Shown: positions 1 to 4,506, numbered from the stretch's first letter. The stretch is 9,010 nt of DNA from Candidatus Pacearchaeota archaeon CG11_big_fil_rev_8_21_14_0_20_30_13 (GCA_002762735.1 PCVV01000031.1:1-9010); one strand, 5' to 3'. Notes: generated from the letters alone by a model not told the origin. Translations and numbers: made by a program.

Positions 1-129
1 TCGAAAGGTGCAGACATAAATGTTAAAGACAACGGAGGAAAAGGATTAATTCAATATTTAAATGAAAGAGAAGAAGATTCAGATAAGATTAAGATAAAAA
101 ATTTACTTAATTCTAAAGGACTAAAATAA
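1..129 (+). CDS. C-terminal end of an ankyrin-repeat protein (5' truncated by the window)
   Basis: Frame 1 is open from the first base to a TAA at 127-129 and gives 42 residues. The first part contains GADINVKDNGG, the beta-hairpin consensus of an ankyrin repeat (KGADINAKDNxG), followed by a short helix (LIQYLNE) and a charged tail ending in NSKGLK. Ankyrin repeats are protein-interaction scaffolds and give no specific function. The gene ends 5 bp from the 3' end of the convergent tRNA-Leu. The start and the number of repeats lie outside the window. The call rests on one partial repeat, so the family is likely but the protein is unknown. Confidence 0.7.
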   Translation, partial: SKGADINVKDNGGKGLIQYLNEREEDSDKIKIKNLLNSKGLK

Positions 130-134
130 AAAAA
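128..134 (-). terminator. T-run terminator of tRNA-Leu
   Basis: Seven A on the plus strand read as T7 on the minus strand directly after the tRNA discriminator base. Oligo-T tracts are the usual archaeal termination signal. The run overlaps the stop codon of the convergent ankyrin gene. Confidence 0.6.
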
Positions 135-217
135 TGCGAGGGACAGGATTCGAACCTGCGTAAGGATAAACCACAAGAGCCTTAATCTTGCCCGTTTGAC
201 CACTCCGGCACCCCCGC
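135..217 (-). tRNA. tRNA-Leu, anticodon AAG
   Basis: The minus strand folds into a complete 83-nt class II tRNA. The acceptor GCGGGGG (217-211) pairs with CCCTCGC (142-136) with one G-U. The D-stem is CCG/CGG with a GG-containing loop. The anticodon stem CAAGA/TCTTG closes the 7-nt loop TTAAGGC, which puts AAG at positions 34-36. A 14-nt variable arm of leucine type follows, then T-stem GCAGG/CCTGT with T-loop TTCGAAT and discriminator A. No CCA is encoded and there is no intron. The loop resembles archaeal Leu(GAG), TTGAGGC, with G34 replaced by A34, so it would read CUU. TAA is not the anticodon because the stem register does not allow it. A34 is rare in archaea. Confidence 0.93.
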
Positions 218-240
218 GTAAAATTATACGGTCTGGGGAG

Positions 241-248
241 TATAAAAA
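241..248 (-). promoter_or_regulatory. TATA box of tRNA-Leu
   Basis: TTTTTATA on the minus strand is centred 27.5 bp upstream of the tRNA 5' nucleotide (217), which is the expected spacing for initiation at or just before the mature 5' end. It lies between the tRNA and the end of the TFB gene. Confidence 0.65.
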
Positions 249-272
249 GATTTAGAATTTTATTTTGAAAAC

Positions 273-1211
273 TTATTGAAGTTTACTTTTTCTTTCTTTT
301 GATTCAGCTTCTTTTTGTTTTATTTTATCTTCTAGTTTCAGTCTTTCAATTAGTTCTTTGTATCTGTTTCTTATTGTAACTTCTGTAATTCCTGCAATAT
401 CCGCAACTTCTCTTTGAGTCTTTTTTTCATCATTCATTAAAGCAGCAACATAAAGTGCGGCAGCGGCAATTCCGGCCGGTCCTCTTCCAGAAGTTAATTG
501 AACATCTCTTGCTTGATCTAGAATATCCAGTGCATCATTTTGAGTTGCAGGAGATAATTTCAAAACGGAAGAAAATCTTGAAATATAATCTTTTGGAGAA
601 GATTGTTTTACTTTAATTCCTAATTTTCTAATTATAAATCTGTAAGTTCTCCCAATTTCTTTTCTTTCGACATCTGATGCAGTTGCCATTTCATCTAAAG
701 TCCTTGGAATATTATAGGATCTGCATGCAGCATAAAGGCATGCGGCTATAACAGATTCCATACTTCTTCCACGAACTAATCCTCTCTGAAGAACGTAATT
801 ATAAATTCTTGAAGCCTCGTCTCTTACTACATTTGGAAGATTAAGATAGGAAGAAATTACTCTTAATTCTGCCATTGCAAGTCTTAAATTTCTTTCAATT
901 GAAGTTGAAACTCTTTCTTGCCATTTTTTTAATCTTAAGAATTTTCTTGTTTGTTTAGGTTCAAGTCTATAAATATCTGAAATTTCTCCAACATTTGTAG
1001 TCAATCCTTTATCGAACTTCTGCATTGACATTGGAGCTCCACCCCTTCCTTTTTTTTCACCTTTATCAAATTTTCCAGAAAGATCCATCCCAGTATCTAC
1101 CATCTTTTCTTCAACAACAAGGCCACAATCATTACAAATCACTTCTCCTAGATGAGAATCAAAGGTTAAATTAACGCTTCCGCATTCTGGGCATTCTTCG
1201 ATATTTGACAT
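273..1211 (-). CDS. tfb: Transcription initiation factor B (TFB, TFIIB homologue)
   Basis: The product has 312 residues, close to the usual ~300 for archaeal TFB. TFB binds the TBP-TATA complex and the BRE and recruits RNA polymerase. The N-terminus is a zinc ribbon with C7-x2-C10 and C26-x2-C29. The stretch around residues 40-78, with the conserved GGAP and FDKGLTT, is the B-reader/linker. Two cyclin-like repeats follow (about 105-200 and 205-300), including VIAACLYAACR in the first, GRGPAGIAAAALYVAAL in the second, and a C-terminal helix-turn-helix (QREVADIAGITEVTIRNRY) that would contact the BRE. The usual EWRAF-like segment of the reader is replaced by DLSGKF. The ATG at 1211 fits the family N-terminus. 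The gene is downstream of S8e on the same strand, separated by 105 bp with its own candidate promoters. Confidence 0.97.
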   Translation of the reverse strand: MSNIEECPECGSVNLTFDSHLGEVICNDCGLVVEEKMVDTGMDLSGKFDKGEKKGRGGAPMSMQKFDKGLTTNVGEISDIYRLEPKQTRKFLRLKKWQERVSTSIERNLRLAMAELRVISSYLNLPNVVRDEASRIYNYVLQRGLVRGRSMESVIAACLYAACRSYNIPRTLDEMATASDVERKEIGRTYRFIIRKLGIKVKQSSPKDYISRFSSVLKLSPATQNDALDILDQARDVQLTSGRGPAGIAAAALYVAALMNDEKKTQREVADIAGITEVTIRNRYKELIERLKLEDKIKQKEAESKERKSKLQ

Positions 1212-1238
1212 TTTTTAGAACTTAAATTTTACGTAAGA

Positions 1239-1246
1239 TTTAAAAA
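1239..1246 (-). promoter_or_regulatory. Candidate TATA box of TFB (proximal)
   Basis: TTTTTAAA on the minus strand is centred 31.5 bp upstream of the TFB ATG, which would give a leader of about 6 nt. This matches the geometry at S8e. It competes with a stronger-looking box 17 bp further upstream. Confidence 0.4.
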
Positions 1247-1255
1247 TGAAGTGCA

Positions 1256-1263
1256 TTTATAAA
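1256..1263 (-). promoter_or_regulatory. Candidate TATA box of TFB (distal)
   Basis: The palindromic TTTATAAA is preceded on the minus strand by an A/G-rich BRE-like stretch (AAAAGC). It is centred 48.5 bp from the TFB ATG, implying a leader of about 22 nt. No Shine-Dalgarno motif is visible between it and the ATG. Confidence 0.4.
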
Positions 1264-1316
1264 GCTTTTGGTTTAGGTTTATTTACAGATTTACCGTCTA
1301 GAATTAAATAAATTTT

Positions 1317-1676
1317 CTATTCAAGAAGAATTCCATTAATATTTCCTTCTTGAGTTGGCCTGTTAGTTACTTTCACTTTTCCAAGTTCAGTTTCAACAAT
1401 TGTGCCTTTTGTGATTATATTTTGTCTTGCAAGAAATCTGTTTGAAGGAGTTTCCAAAACATTTTTAATTTTAGTTTGTTGTTTTTTATCTTTAGATTGA
1501 ACATTTATGGTACTTCCTCTAAGTAAAAATGTTTTTTTTGCTCCGCCAGTTGTTCTTACAGTTTTCCTTTTCTCTTCACCCAATTTAACTTCTTTTCTTT
1601 GCCCAGCTCTTTCGAACCTTTTCTTTTTCCTTTGTTTAATATACTTTCCGCCTGTAATTTTTCTTCCAAGTTTCAT
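1317..1676 (-). CDS. rps8e: Small ribosomal subunit protein S8e
   Basis: The product has 119 basic residues, close to the archaeal S8e size of about 125-130. Family hallmarks are the N-terminal RKITGGKY block, the lysine/arginine-rich stretch KQRKKKRFERAGQ, and a C-terminal half with ETPSNRFLARQNIITKGTIVETELG, where the TPSNR / ITKG.I.ET.LG.. pattern is diagnostic. The protein ends in the usual EGNINGILLE, so it is complete. S8e is an archaeal/eukaryotic-type protein of the 30S subunit. It lies 105 bp upstream of TFB on the same strand and is divergent from the Sm-like gene. Confidence 0.96.
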   Translation of the reverse strand: MKLGRKITGGKYIKQRKKKRFERAGQRKEVKLGEEKRKTVRTTGGAKKTFLLRGSTINVQSKDKKQQTKIKNVLETPSNRFLARQNIITKGTIVETELGKVKVTNRPTQEGNINGILLE

Positions 1677-1704
1677 TTTCTATATAGCTTTTCTTTATTT
1701 TTTG

Positions 1705-1712
1705 TTTATAAA
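1705..1712 (-). promoter_or_regulatory. TATA box of S8e
   Basis: TTTATAAA sits within the 10-bp palindrome GTTTATAAAC. Its centre is 32.5 bp upstream of the S8e ATG, so the predicted start leaves a leader of about 7 nt, too short for a Shine-Dalgarno site. Confidence 0.65.
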
Positions 1713-1763
1713 CTTTCCGATGAAAATAAATTTTTAGGTTTAATCTTTTTGACTATAAGAAAA

Positions 1764-1771
1764 TTTATAAA
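1764..1771 (+). promoter_or_regulatory. TATA box of the Sm-like gene (leaderless promoter)
   Basis: TTTATAAA is centred 25.5 bp upstream of the A of the ATG at 1793, which predicts transcription starting at the start codon itself. No Shine-Dalgarno motif is present. It shares the 116-bp divergent region with the S8e promoter. Confidence 0.75.
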
Positions 1772-1792
1772 TGAAAATATCACAAGTATGAT

Positions 1793-2038
1793 ATGGTTAA
1801 CGGAATTGAAAGACCCTTGGATTTGTTGAACACATCTAAAGGTAAAGAAGTTTTGGTTCGGTTGAAAGGCGATAAAGAGTTTGTTGGAACTCTTTTGGCT
1901 TTTGATATCCACATCAATTTGGTGTTGGATAACGTAAAAGAGATGGAAAATGGGGCTCAGAGAAAAAGTCTTGGTTTGACTTTTTTAAGAGGAGACACTA
2001 TCATCTATATTTCGCCTGCTTCAACTGCACTAAAGTAA
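1793..2038 (+). CDS. Archaeal Sm/LSm-like RNA-binding protein
   Basis: The 81-residue product is one complete Sm fold. The Sm1 motif is at about 20-48 (VLVRLKGDKEFVGTLLAFD then HINLVLDN), and the Sm2 motif at about 60-74 (LGLTFLRGDTIIYIS). The RNA-binding triad positions H40, N42 and R66-G67-D68 are all intact. Archaeal Sm proteins form heptameric rings that bind oligo-U RNA and associate with tRNA precursors and small RNAs. In many archaea the gene is paired with ribosomal protein L37e. No L37e follows here; the next ORF is a small membrane protein. The ATG is fixed by the leaderless TATA spacing. Confidence 0.96.
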   Translation: MVNGIERPLDLLNTSKGKEVLVRLKGDKEFVGTLLAFDIHINLVLDNVKEMENGAQRKSLGLTFLRGDTIIYISPASTALK

Positions 2039-2046
2039 TTGGCGTT

Positions 2047-2074
2047 TTATTCCTGTATTTTTCGCCGGGAATAG
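2047..2074 (+). other. Hairpin after the Sm-like gene (possible 3' end signal)
   Basis: TATTCCTG (2048-2055) can pair with CGGGAATA (2066-2073), giving 8 bp with one G-U and a 10-nt loop; a further U-G closes the base. A second GGAAT at 2081-2085 could pair alternatively with ATTCC at 2049-2053. There is no clean T-run directly after the stem, so it is not a classical terminator. It may be a processing or stability element, or chance. Confidence 0.35.
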
Positions 2075-2114
2075 AATTCTGGAATATTTTGAGTTAGTCT
2101 GAACTTTGTTAAGA

Positions 2115-2122
2115 TATTTAAA
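2115..2122 (+). promoter_or_regulatory. TATA box of the 61-residue membrane protein gene
   Basis: TATTTAAA is centred 25.5 bp upstream of the ATG at 2144, the same spacing as at the Sm-like gene. It supports this small ORF as a real gene with a leaderless mRNA. Confidence 0.65.
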
Positions 2123-2143
2123 CTTAAATTAGTTAAACTTCCA

Positions 2144-2329
2144 ATGGGATGGTTGATTGATTTTTCAATTCAGATGAAGGAAGTTTTTTTGTCTCTTGGG
2201 ATCCTTCTTTTAGTAATTTCTTATTTTAAAGATAATTTCAATTATTTTGGAGCTTACTATATTATTGGAATTTTAGTCCTTGCCTTTTCAATAGCTCTTT
2301 ATTTGGTAAATTTCTTTAAAAAGTTATAA
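2144..2329 (+). CDS. Small two-helix membrane protein, function unknown
   Basis: The product is 61 residues long. Two hydrophobic segments are visible: about residues 14-28 (VFLSLGILLLVISYF) and 38-58 (YYIIGILVLAFSIALYLVNFF), joined by a short KDNFNYFGA loop and ending in KKL. The positive C-terminus and short loop fit a helical hairpin with both ends in the cytoplasm. I do not recognise a family. Evidence that the gene is real is the well-spaced TATA box, and the fact that the ORF fills the gap between the Sm-like gene and tRNase Z. Its stop codon overlaps the TATA box of tRNase Z. Confidence 0.65.
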   Translation: MGWLIDFSIQMKEVFLSLGILLLVISYFKDNFNYFGAYYIIGILVLAFSIALYLVNFFKKL

Positions 2330-2331
2330 AT
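2324..2331 (+). promoter_or_regulatory. TATA box of tRNase Z, overlapping the upstream stop codon
   Basis: TTATAAAT is centred 26.5 bp upstream of the ATG at 2354 and contains the TAA stop (2327-2329) of the preceding small gene. No Shine-Dalgarno motif lies before the ATG, which fits a leaderless mRNA. Confidence 0.6.
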
Positions 2332-2353
2332 ATCCTGTTTTTCTAATTAATTT

Positions 2354-3256
2354 ATGCCTCAAATAAATTTAACTTTTTTAGGAACTGGTGATAACATTCC
2401 TAGCCGGGCTAGAAATCCTACTTCTATTCTTTTAAGAATGAATGAAGAGAATATTCTTTTTGATTGTGGAGAAGGGACGCAAAGACAATTTAGAAAAGCA
2501 GGCCTTAATCCTTGTAAGATTACTAGAATTTTGATCACTCACTGGCATGGAGATCATATTTTGGGCCTTCCAGGATTACTTTCTACCTTGGCAATCAGCG
2601 GGTATAATAAGACTCTTTATATTTATGGACCCAATGGAATTAAAGAGAAAATTAAAAAAACGTTGGAAGTTTTTAATTTTTTTAAAAATTATGAAATAAA
2701 AGTTGAAGAATTAAAATCTGGGCTCTTTTATGAAGATAAAAATTTTTATCTCTCTTGTGAAGAGATGGAGCATGGAATTCCCACTCTAGCATATTCTTTT
2801 GTGAACAAAGGAAATATTAGAATTGATAAAGATAAACTTAAAAAATCCGGGCTTCCAGAAGGACCTATCCTTCAAAAATTAAAGGATGGAAAAGATGTGA
2901 GTTATGAAGGGAAAAAATTCAAATCTAAAGATTTAGTCTATAAAGATCTAAACAAAAAGATTTCAGTTGTTCTTGATACAAAATTAAACAAAAAAATAAT
3001 TCCTTTTGTTAAGAATTCCGATATACTAATCGCTGAGGGAACCTATTCAAAAGAGTTAAGTAAAGAAGCAGAAGAACATTTTCATTTGACGATTTCTCAG
3101 GCTGCCGAAATTGCAAAAAAATCCACATCCAAAAAGCTAATTCTAACACATATTAGTTCAAGGTATTCAAAAGAGATAAAAACTTTACTCTCCGAAGCAA
3201 ATGAAATTTTTAATGAAAGTTATTTAGTTAAAGATTTAGAGAAGATAGAACTTTAA
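2354..3256 (+). CDS. rnz: Ribonuclease Z (tRNA 3'-processing endonuclease)
   Basis: The 300-residue product has the usual length of the short-form (RNase Z-S) enzyme. It is a zinc metallo-beta-lactamase that cuts the 3' trailer from tRNA precursors so CCA can be added. Zinc ligands are visible in order: H63-W-H65-G-D67-H68 (ITHWHGDHILGLPGL), H140 in EEMEHGIPTLAY, D208 in VVLDT, and H266 in LTHISSRY. The N-terminal LGTG block with SRARNPTSILL and FDCGEGTQRQ is typical of tRNase Z, as is H244 in the HLT motif. None of the four tRNA genes here encodes CCA, so this enzyme together with a CCA-adding enzyme would be needed. The gene ends 4 bp before the 3' end of the convergent tRNA-Arg. Confidence 0.97.
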   Translation: MPQINLTFLGTGDNIPSRARNPTSILLRMNEENILFDCGEGTQRQFRKAGLNPCKITRILITHWHGDHILGLPGLLSTLAISGYNKTLYIYGPNGIKEKIKKTLEVFNFFKNYEIKVEELKSGLFYEDKNFYLSCEEMEHGIPTLAYSFVNKGNIRIDKDKLKKSGLPEGPILQKLKDGKDVSYEGKKFKSKDLVYKDLNKKISVVLDTKLNKKIIPFVKNSDILIAEGTYSKELSKEAEEHFHLTISQAAEIAKKSTSKKLILTHISSRYSKEIKTLLSEANEIFNESYLVKDLEKIEL

Positions 3257-3260
3257 AGAA

Positions 3261-3335
3261 CGCCCGGGACAGGATTTGAACCTGCGACTTCCAGCTTAGA
3301 AGGCTGGCACTCTATCCAGGCTGAGTTACCCAGGC
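3261..3335 (-). tRNA. tRNA-Arg, anticodon TCT
   Basis: A complete 75-nt cloverleaf lies on the minus strand. The acceptor GCCTGGG (3335-3329) pairs with CCCGGGC (3268-3262) with one G-U. The D-stem is ACTC/GAGT, and the anticodon stem CCAGC/GCTGG closes the loop CTTCTAA, giving anticodon TCT. The T-stem GCAGG/CCTGT carries the standard T-loop TTCAAAT, and the discriminator is G. There is no intron and no encoded CCA. It reads AGA/AGG, the main arginine codons in this A/T-rich sequence. Confidence 0.96.
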
Positions 3336-3358
3336 GTATAATCTAGAATGGCATTCCG

Positions 3359-3365
3359 TTTAAAA
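3359..3365 (-). promoter_or_regulatory. TATA box of tRNA-Arg
   Basis: TTTTAAA on the minus strand is centred 27 bp upstream of the tRNA 5' end. It shares the 86-bp divergent region with the tRNA-Cys promoter. Confidence 0.6.
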
Positions 3366-3390
3366 GTTTTTAGTTTTCTTAATAACAATC

Positions 3391-3398
3391 TTTAAATA
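3391..3398 (+). promoter_or_regulatory. TATA box of tRNA-Cys (possibly also serving yjbQ)
   Basis: TTTAAATA is centred 27.5 bp upstream of the tRNA-Cys 5' end at 3422, matching the tRNA-Leu promoter. yjbQ has no TATA box at the usual place, so this promoter may also drive it by read-through. Confidence 0.65.
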
Positions 3399-3421
3399 GA
3401 ATTTTTCTTTTGAAAAATCAT

Positions 3422-3494
3422 GCGGAGGTGGCACAGCGGCTACTGCGTTCGCCTGCAGAGCGAATTTTCGTGGGTTCGAGTCCCACCCTCCGCT
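3422..3494 (+). tRNA. tRNA-Cys, anticodon GCA
   Basis: A complete 73-nt cloverleaf. The acceptor GCGGAGG pairs perfectly with CCTCCGC (3487-3493). The D-stem GCAC/CTGC has a C-C mismatch at its end. The anticodon stem TTCGC/GCGAA closes CTGCAGA, giving anticodon GCA. The T-stem GTGGG/CCCAC carries T-loop TTCGAGT. Discriminator U73 is the known cysteine identity base. There is no intron and no encoded CCA. Confidence 0.97.
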
Positions 3495-3511
3495 TACAAT
3501 CATAACTCATA

Positions 3512-3535
3512 ATCATTTCATTTTGTAGAAATGAT
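3512..3535 (+). other. Perfect 8-bp hairpin downstream of tRNA-Cys
   Basis: ATCATTTC (3512-3519) and GAAATGAT (3528-3535) are perfect inverted repeats around an 8-nt loop. One base separates this hairpin from a stronger second one. It lies in the 87-bp region between tRNA-Cys and yjbQ and may mark trailer processing or form part of a structured leader. Confidence 0.5.
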
Positions 3536-3536
3536 G

Positions 3537-3565
3537 GGTTGGCTTCAATCACGGTGAGGCCAACC
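3537..3565 (+). ncRNA. GC-rich 11-bp hairpin in the yjbQ leader (candidate structured RNA)
   Basis: GGTTGGCTTCA (3537-3547) pairs with TGAGGCCAACC (3555-3565) over 11 bp with a single G-U and a 7-nt loop ATCACGG. It is markedly richer in G/C than the surrounding intergenic DNA, which in A/T-rich genomes often marks functional RNA. It occupies exactly where a leaderless TATA box for yjbQ (ATG at 3582) would sit. I do not recognise a known riboswitch, C/D or H/ACA guide pattern: there is a C-box-like ATGATGG at 3531-3537 but no D box, and no ACA tail. It could be a cis-regulatory element, a small RNA or a processing signal. Confidence 0.45.
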
Positions 3566-3581
3566 ACTTCAAAAATTTAAA

Positions 3582-3995
3582 ATGACAGTTTATTCAAAGA
3601 AATTAGAATTCAATACCCAAGAAAGAATTGCTTTTATTAAAATAACCGATTTAGTTAGAAAAGCGGTTCGAGAATCTGGAGTTCAAGATGGGATTGTTTT
3701 GGTTAATTCGATGCATATTACTTCTTCAATTTTTATAAACGATGATGAGTCTGGGCTGATTCAAGATTTTAAAGATTGGCTTGAAAAACTTGCTCCAAAA
3801 AATTTTGATTATCAACATCATCATACTGGAGAAAAAAATGGGTTTAGCCATCTTTGGAGGACAATTATGGGTAGAGAAGTGGTTGTTTCTGTCCAAAATT
3901 TTGAACTCGAATTAGGTCCATGGGAAGAAATTTTTTATGGAGAATTTGATGGACAAAGTGATAAAAAAATTTTAGTTAAAGTTTTAGGAGAATAA
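3582..3995 (+). CDS. YjbQ/UPF0047 family protein
   Basis: The 137-residue product has the length and pattern of the YjbQ family. It shows the N-terminal strand and helix with ITDLVRKAVRESGVQDG, then H45-I-T in NSMHITSSIFINDDESGL. A histidine cluster H79-H81 is followed by N86 and H90 (EKNGFSHLWRTIMGRE). The C-terminal block is LELGPWEEIFYGEFDG then KKILVKVLGE, like the LG.WQ.I...E.DGPR pattern of the family but with WE in place of WQ. The conserved His residues form a presumed metal/active site. Weak thiamine-phosphate synthase activity has been reported for family members, but the physiological role is unsettled. The gene follows tRNA-Cys by 87 bp and has no TATA box at the usual distance and no Shine-Dalgarno near its ATG. 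Confidence 0.93.
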   Translation: MTVYSKKLEFNTQERIAFIKITDLVRKAVRESGVQDGIVLVNSMHITSSIFINDDESGLIQDFKDWLEKLAPKNFDYQHHHTGEKNGFSHLWRTIMGREVVVSVQNFELELGPWEEIFYGEFDGQSDKKILVKVLGE

Positions 3996-4000
3996 CCCCC

Positions 4001-4006
4001 TTTTTT
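4001..4006 (+). terminator. T-run terminator after yjbQ
   Basis: CCCCC followed by T6 begins one base after the yjbQ stop codon. A T-run just downstream of a gene is the normal archaeal intrinsic termination signal. Further T-runs follow at 4023-4028 and 4047-4053. Confidence 0.5.
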
Positions 4007-4058
4007 ATAAAAAATTCATTTGTCTTTTTATAATTAACAAATATTCTTTTTTTCGTCG

Positions 4059-4121
4059 ATAAAAAATATTTTTTTAAAATTTTTTAAAAACTTTTTTTAA
4101 AAAAATAAAAAAATATTTAAA
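4059..4121. other. Almost pure A/T tract with alternating A and T runs
   Basis: Over 63 bp there is one C (4091) and no G. Runs of 4-7 A and 4-7 T alternate, and 4061-4074 is a perfect 14-bp palindrome (AAAAAATATTTTTT). It lies between yjbQ and the Lys-rich gene. It ends in the TATA box of the latter and may act as a curved or easily melted upstream element. Run centres are not evenly spaced at one helical turn. Confidence 0.45.
4114..4121 (+). promoter_or_regulatory. TATA box for the Lys-rich gene transcript
   Basis: TATTTAAA at the end of the A/T tract predicts initiation about 25 bp downstream near 4143, giving a leader of about 70 nt before the Lys-rich coding region. This is the longest leader in the window apart from that of yjbQ. 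Confidence 0.5.
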
Positions 4122-4148
4122 GAAGTTCATCATAAAATTGATGTTAAC

Positions 4149-4196
4149 ATGAAAAAATTATTCAAGTTAATGTCCAAACTTAGTTTGGAGGTATAA
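4149..4196 (+). CDS. Possible 15-residue leader ORF before the Lys-rich gene
   Basis: ATG at 4149 opens a 15-codon frame (MKKLFKLMSKLSLEV) that ends with TAA at 4194-4196, 14 bp before the first ATG of the Lys-rich gene. It starts about 6 nt after the predicted transcription start, like the short leaders of S8e and TFB. Its last sense codons contain GGAGGT (4187-4192), a strong Shine-Dalgarno core. It could be a short leader peptide coupled to translation of the next gene, or it may be chance: a 15-codon frame proves little. Confidence 0.3.
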   Translation: MKKLFKLMSKLSLEV

Positions 4197-4206
4197 AATT
4201 AAAAAA

Positions 4207-4210
4207 GAGG
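4207..4210 (+). promoter_or_regulatory. Shine-Dalgarno site GAGG before the Lys-rich gene
   Basis: GAGG touches the first of three consecutive ATG codons (4211, 4214, 4217). Spacing of 6 nt to the third ATG is the usual distance, whereas the first two are too close. The stronger GGAGGT at 4187-4192 is 18 nt from the first ATG, which is too far for normal use. The start at 4217 is therefore favoured. Confidence 0.5.
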
Positions 4211-4450
4211 ATGATGATGGGATTAAAAAAAGGCAAGGCTACTAAAAAAAAGATGACTAAGAAAAAAGTTGTTGTAAAGAAATTAGTTAAAAAAAGGCCA
4301 TTTCAGAAAAAAATTAAGAAGAGCTCAAATTCTAAATTGGCAAATAAAATTGTTAAAAAGGTAGCTAGAAAGAAGCCTGTTAAAAAAGTGAAAAGAATGG
4401 TAAAAAAGAAAACTCCAAAAAAACCAGTTAAAACTAAACCTAAGAAATAA
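4211..4450 (+). CDS. Lys-rich basic low-complexity protein, histone H1-tail-like
   Basis: The frame encodes 79 residues (77 from the favoured ATG at 4217). Thirty-five residues are Lys and three Arg, there is no Asp or Glu, and phenylalanine is the only aromatic (once). Short units of the type VKK, PVKK and KKPVK recur, as in H1 tails, bacterial HC1-like proteins and AlbA-independent basic nucleoid proteins. The protein is probably disordered and would bind nucleic acid non-specifically in chromatin or on ribosomes; this is inferred from composition only. No folded domain is visible. Lysine codons are mostly AAA and AAG, in line with neighbours. It is the one protein gene here with clear Shine-Dalgarno-like sequences, and it is followed by T-runs and a tRNA. 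Confidence 0.7.
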   Translation: MMMGLKKGKATKKKMTKKKVVVKKLVKKRPFQKKIKKSSNSKLANKIVKKVARKKPVKKVKRMVKKKTPKKPVKTKPKK

Positions 4451-4483
4451 ATCTTAAGATTTAGGCTAGTTGGAGAGTTTTAA

Positions 4484-4506
4484 CTTTTTATTTATTTTTT
4501 TCCTTT
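4484..4506 (+). terminator. T-rich terminator after the Lys-rich gene
   Basis: A T-rich stretch containing T5, T3 and T7 runs lies about 35-55 bp past the stop codon. More T-runs follow to 4550. The rest of the 140-bp gap before the tRNA shows only a possible TATA box, TTTTAAAG at 4534-4541, 53 bp from the tRNA 5' end. Confidence 0.45.

Noticed and set aside
135..217. Reading the tRNA-Leu anticodon as TAA
   Set aside because: TAA would need the stem shifted by one base, which breaks pairing. The CAAGA/TCTTG stem and U33 fix the anticodon as AAG.
1507..1829. Overlapping plus-strand ORFs at 1507-1737 and 1599-1829
   Set aside because: They run antisense to S8e and into the divergent promoter region. 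Their Phe/Leu/Pro-rich translations are what a reversed Lys/Arg-rich ribosomal gene gives.
1706..1912. Minus-strand ORF of 68 residues
   Set aside because: It covers the divergent promoters and the antisense of the Sm-like gene, with no TATA box at a sensible place and no recognisable domain.
3531..3581. C/D-box guide RNA or known riboswitch in the yjbQ leader
   Set aside because: A C-box-like ATGATGG is present but there is no CTGA D box within reach. TPP and fluoride riboswitch core sequences are absent. Kept only as an unassigned structured RNA.
4059..4121. Replication origin at the A/T tract
   Set aside because: No cdc6/orc1 gene, no pair of origin-recognition-type inverted repeats and no skew information are visible; A/T purity alone is not enough.
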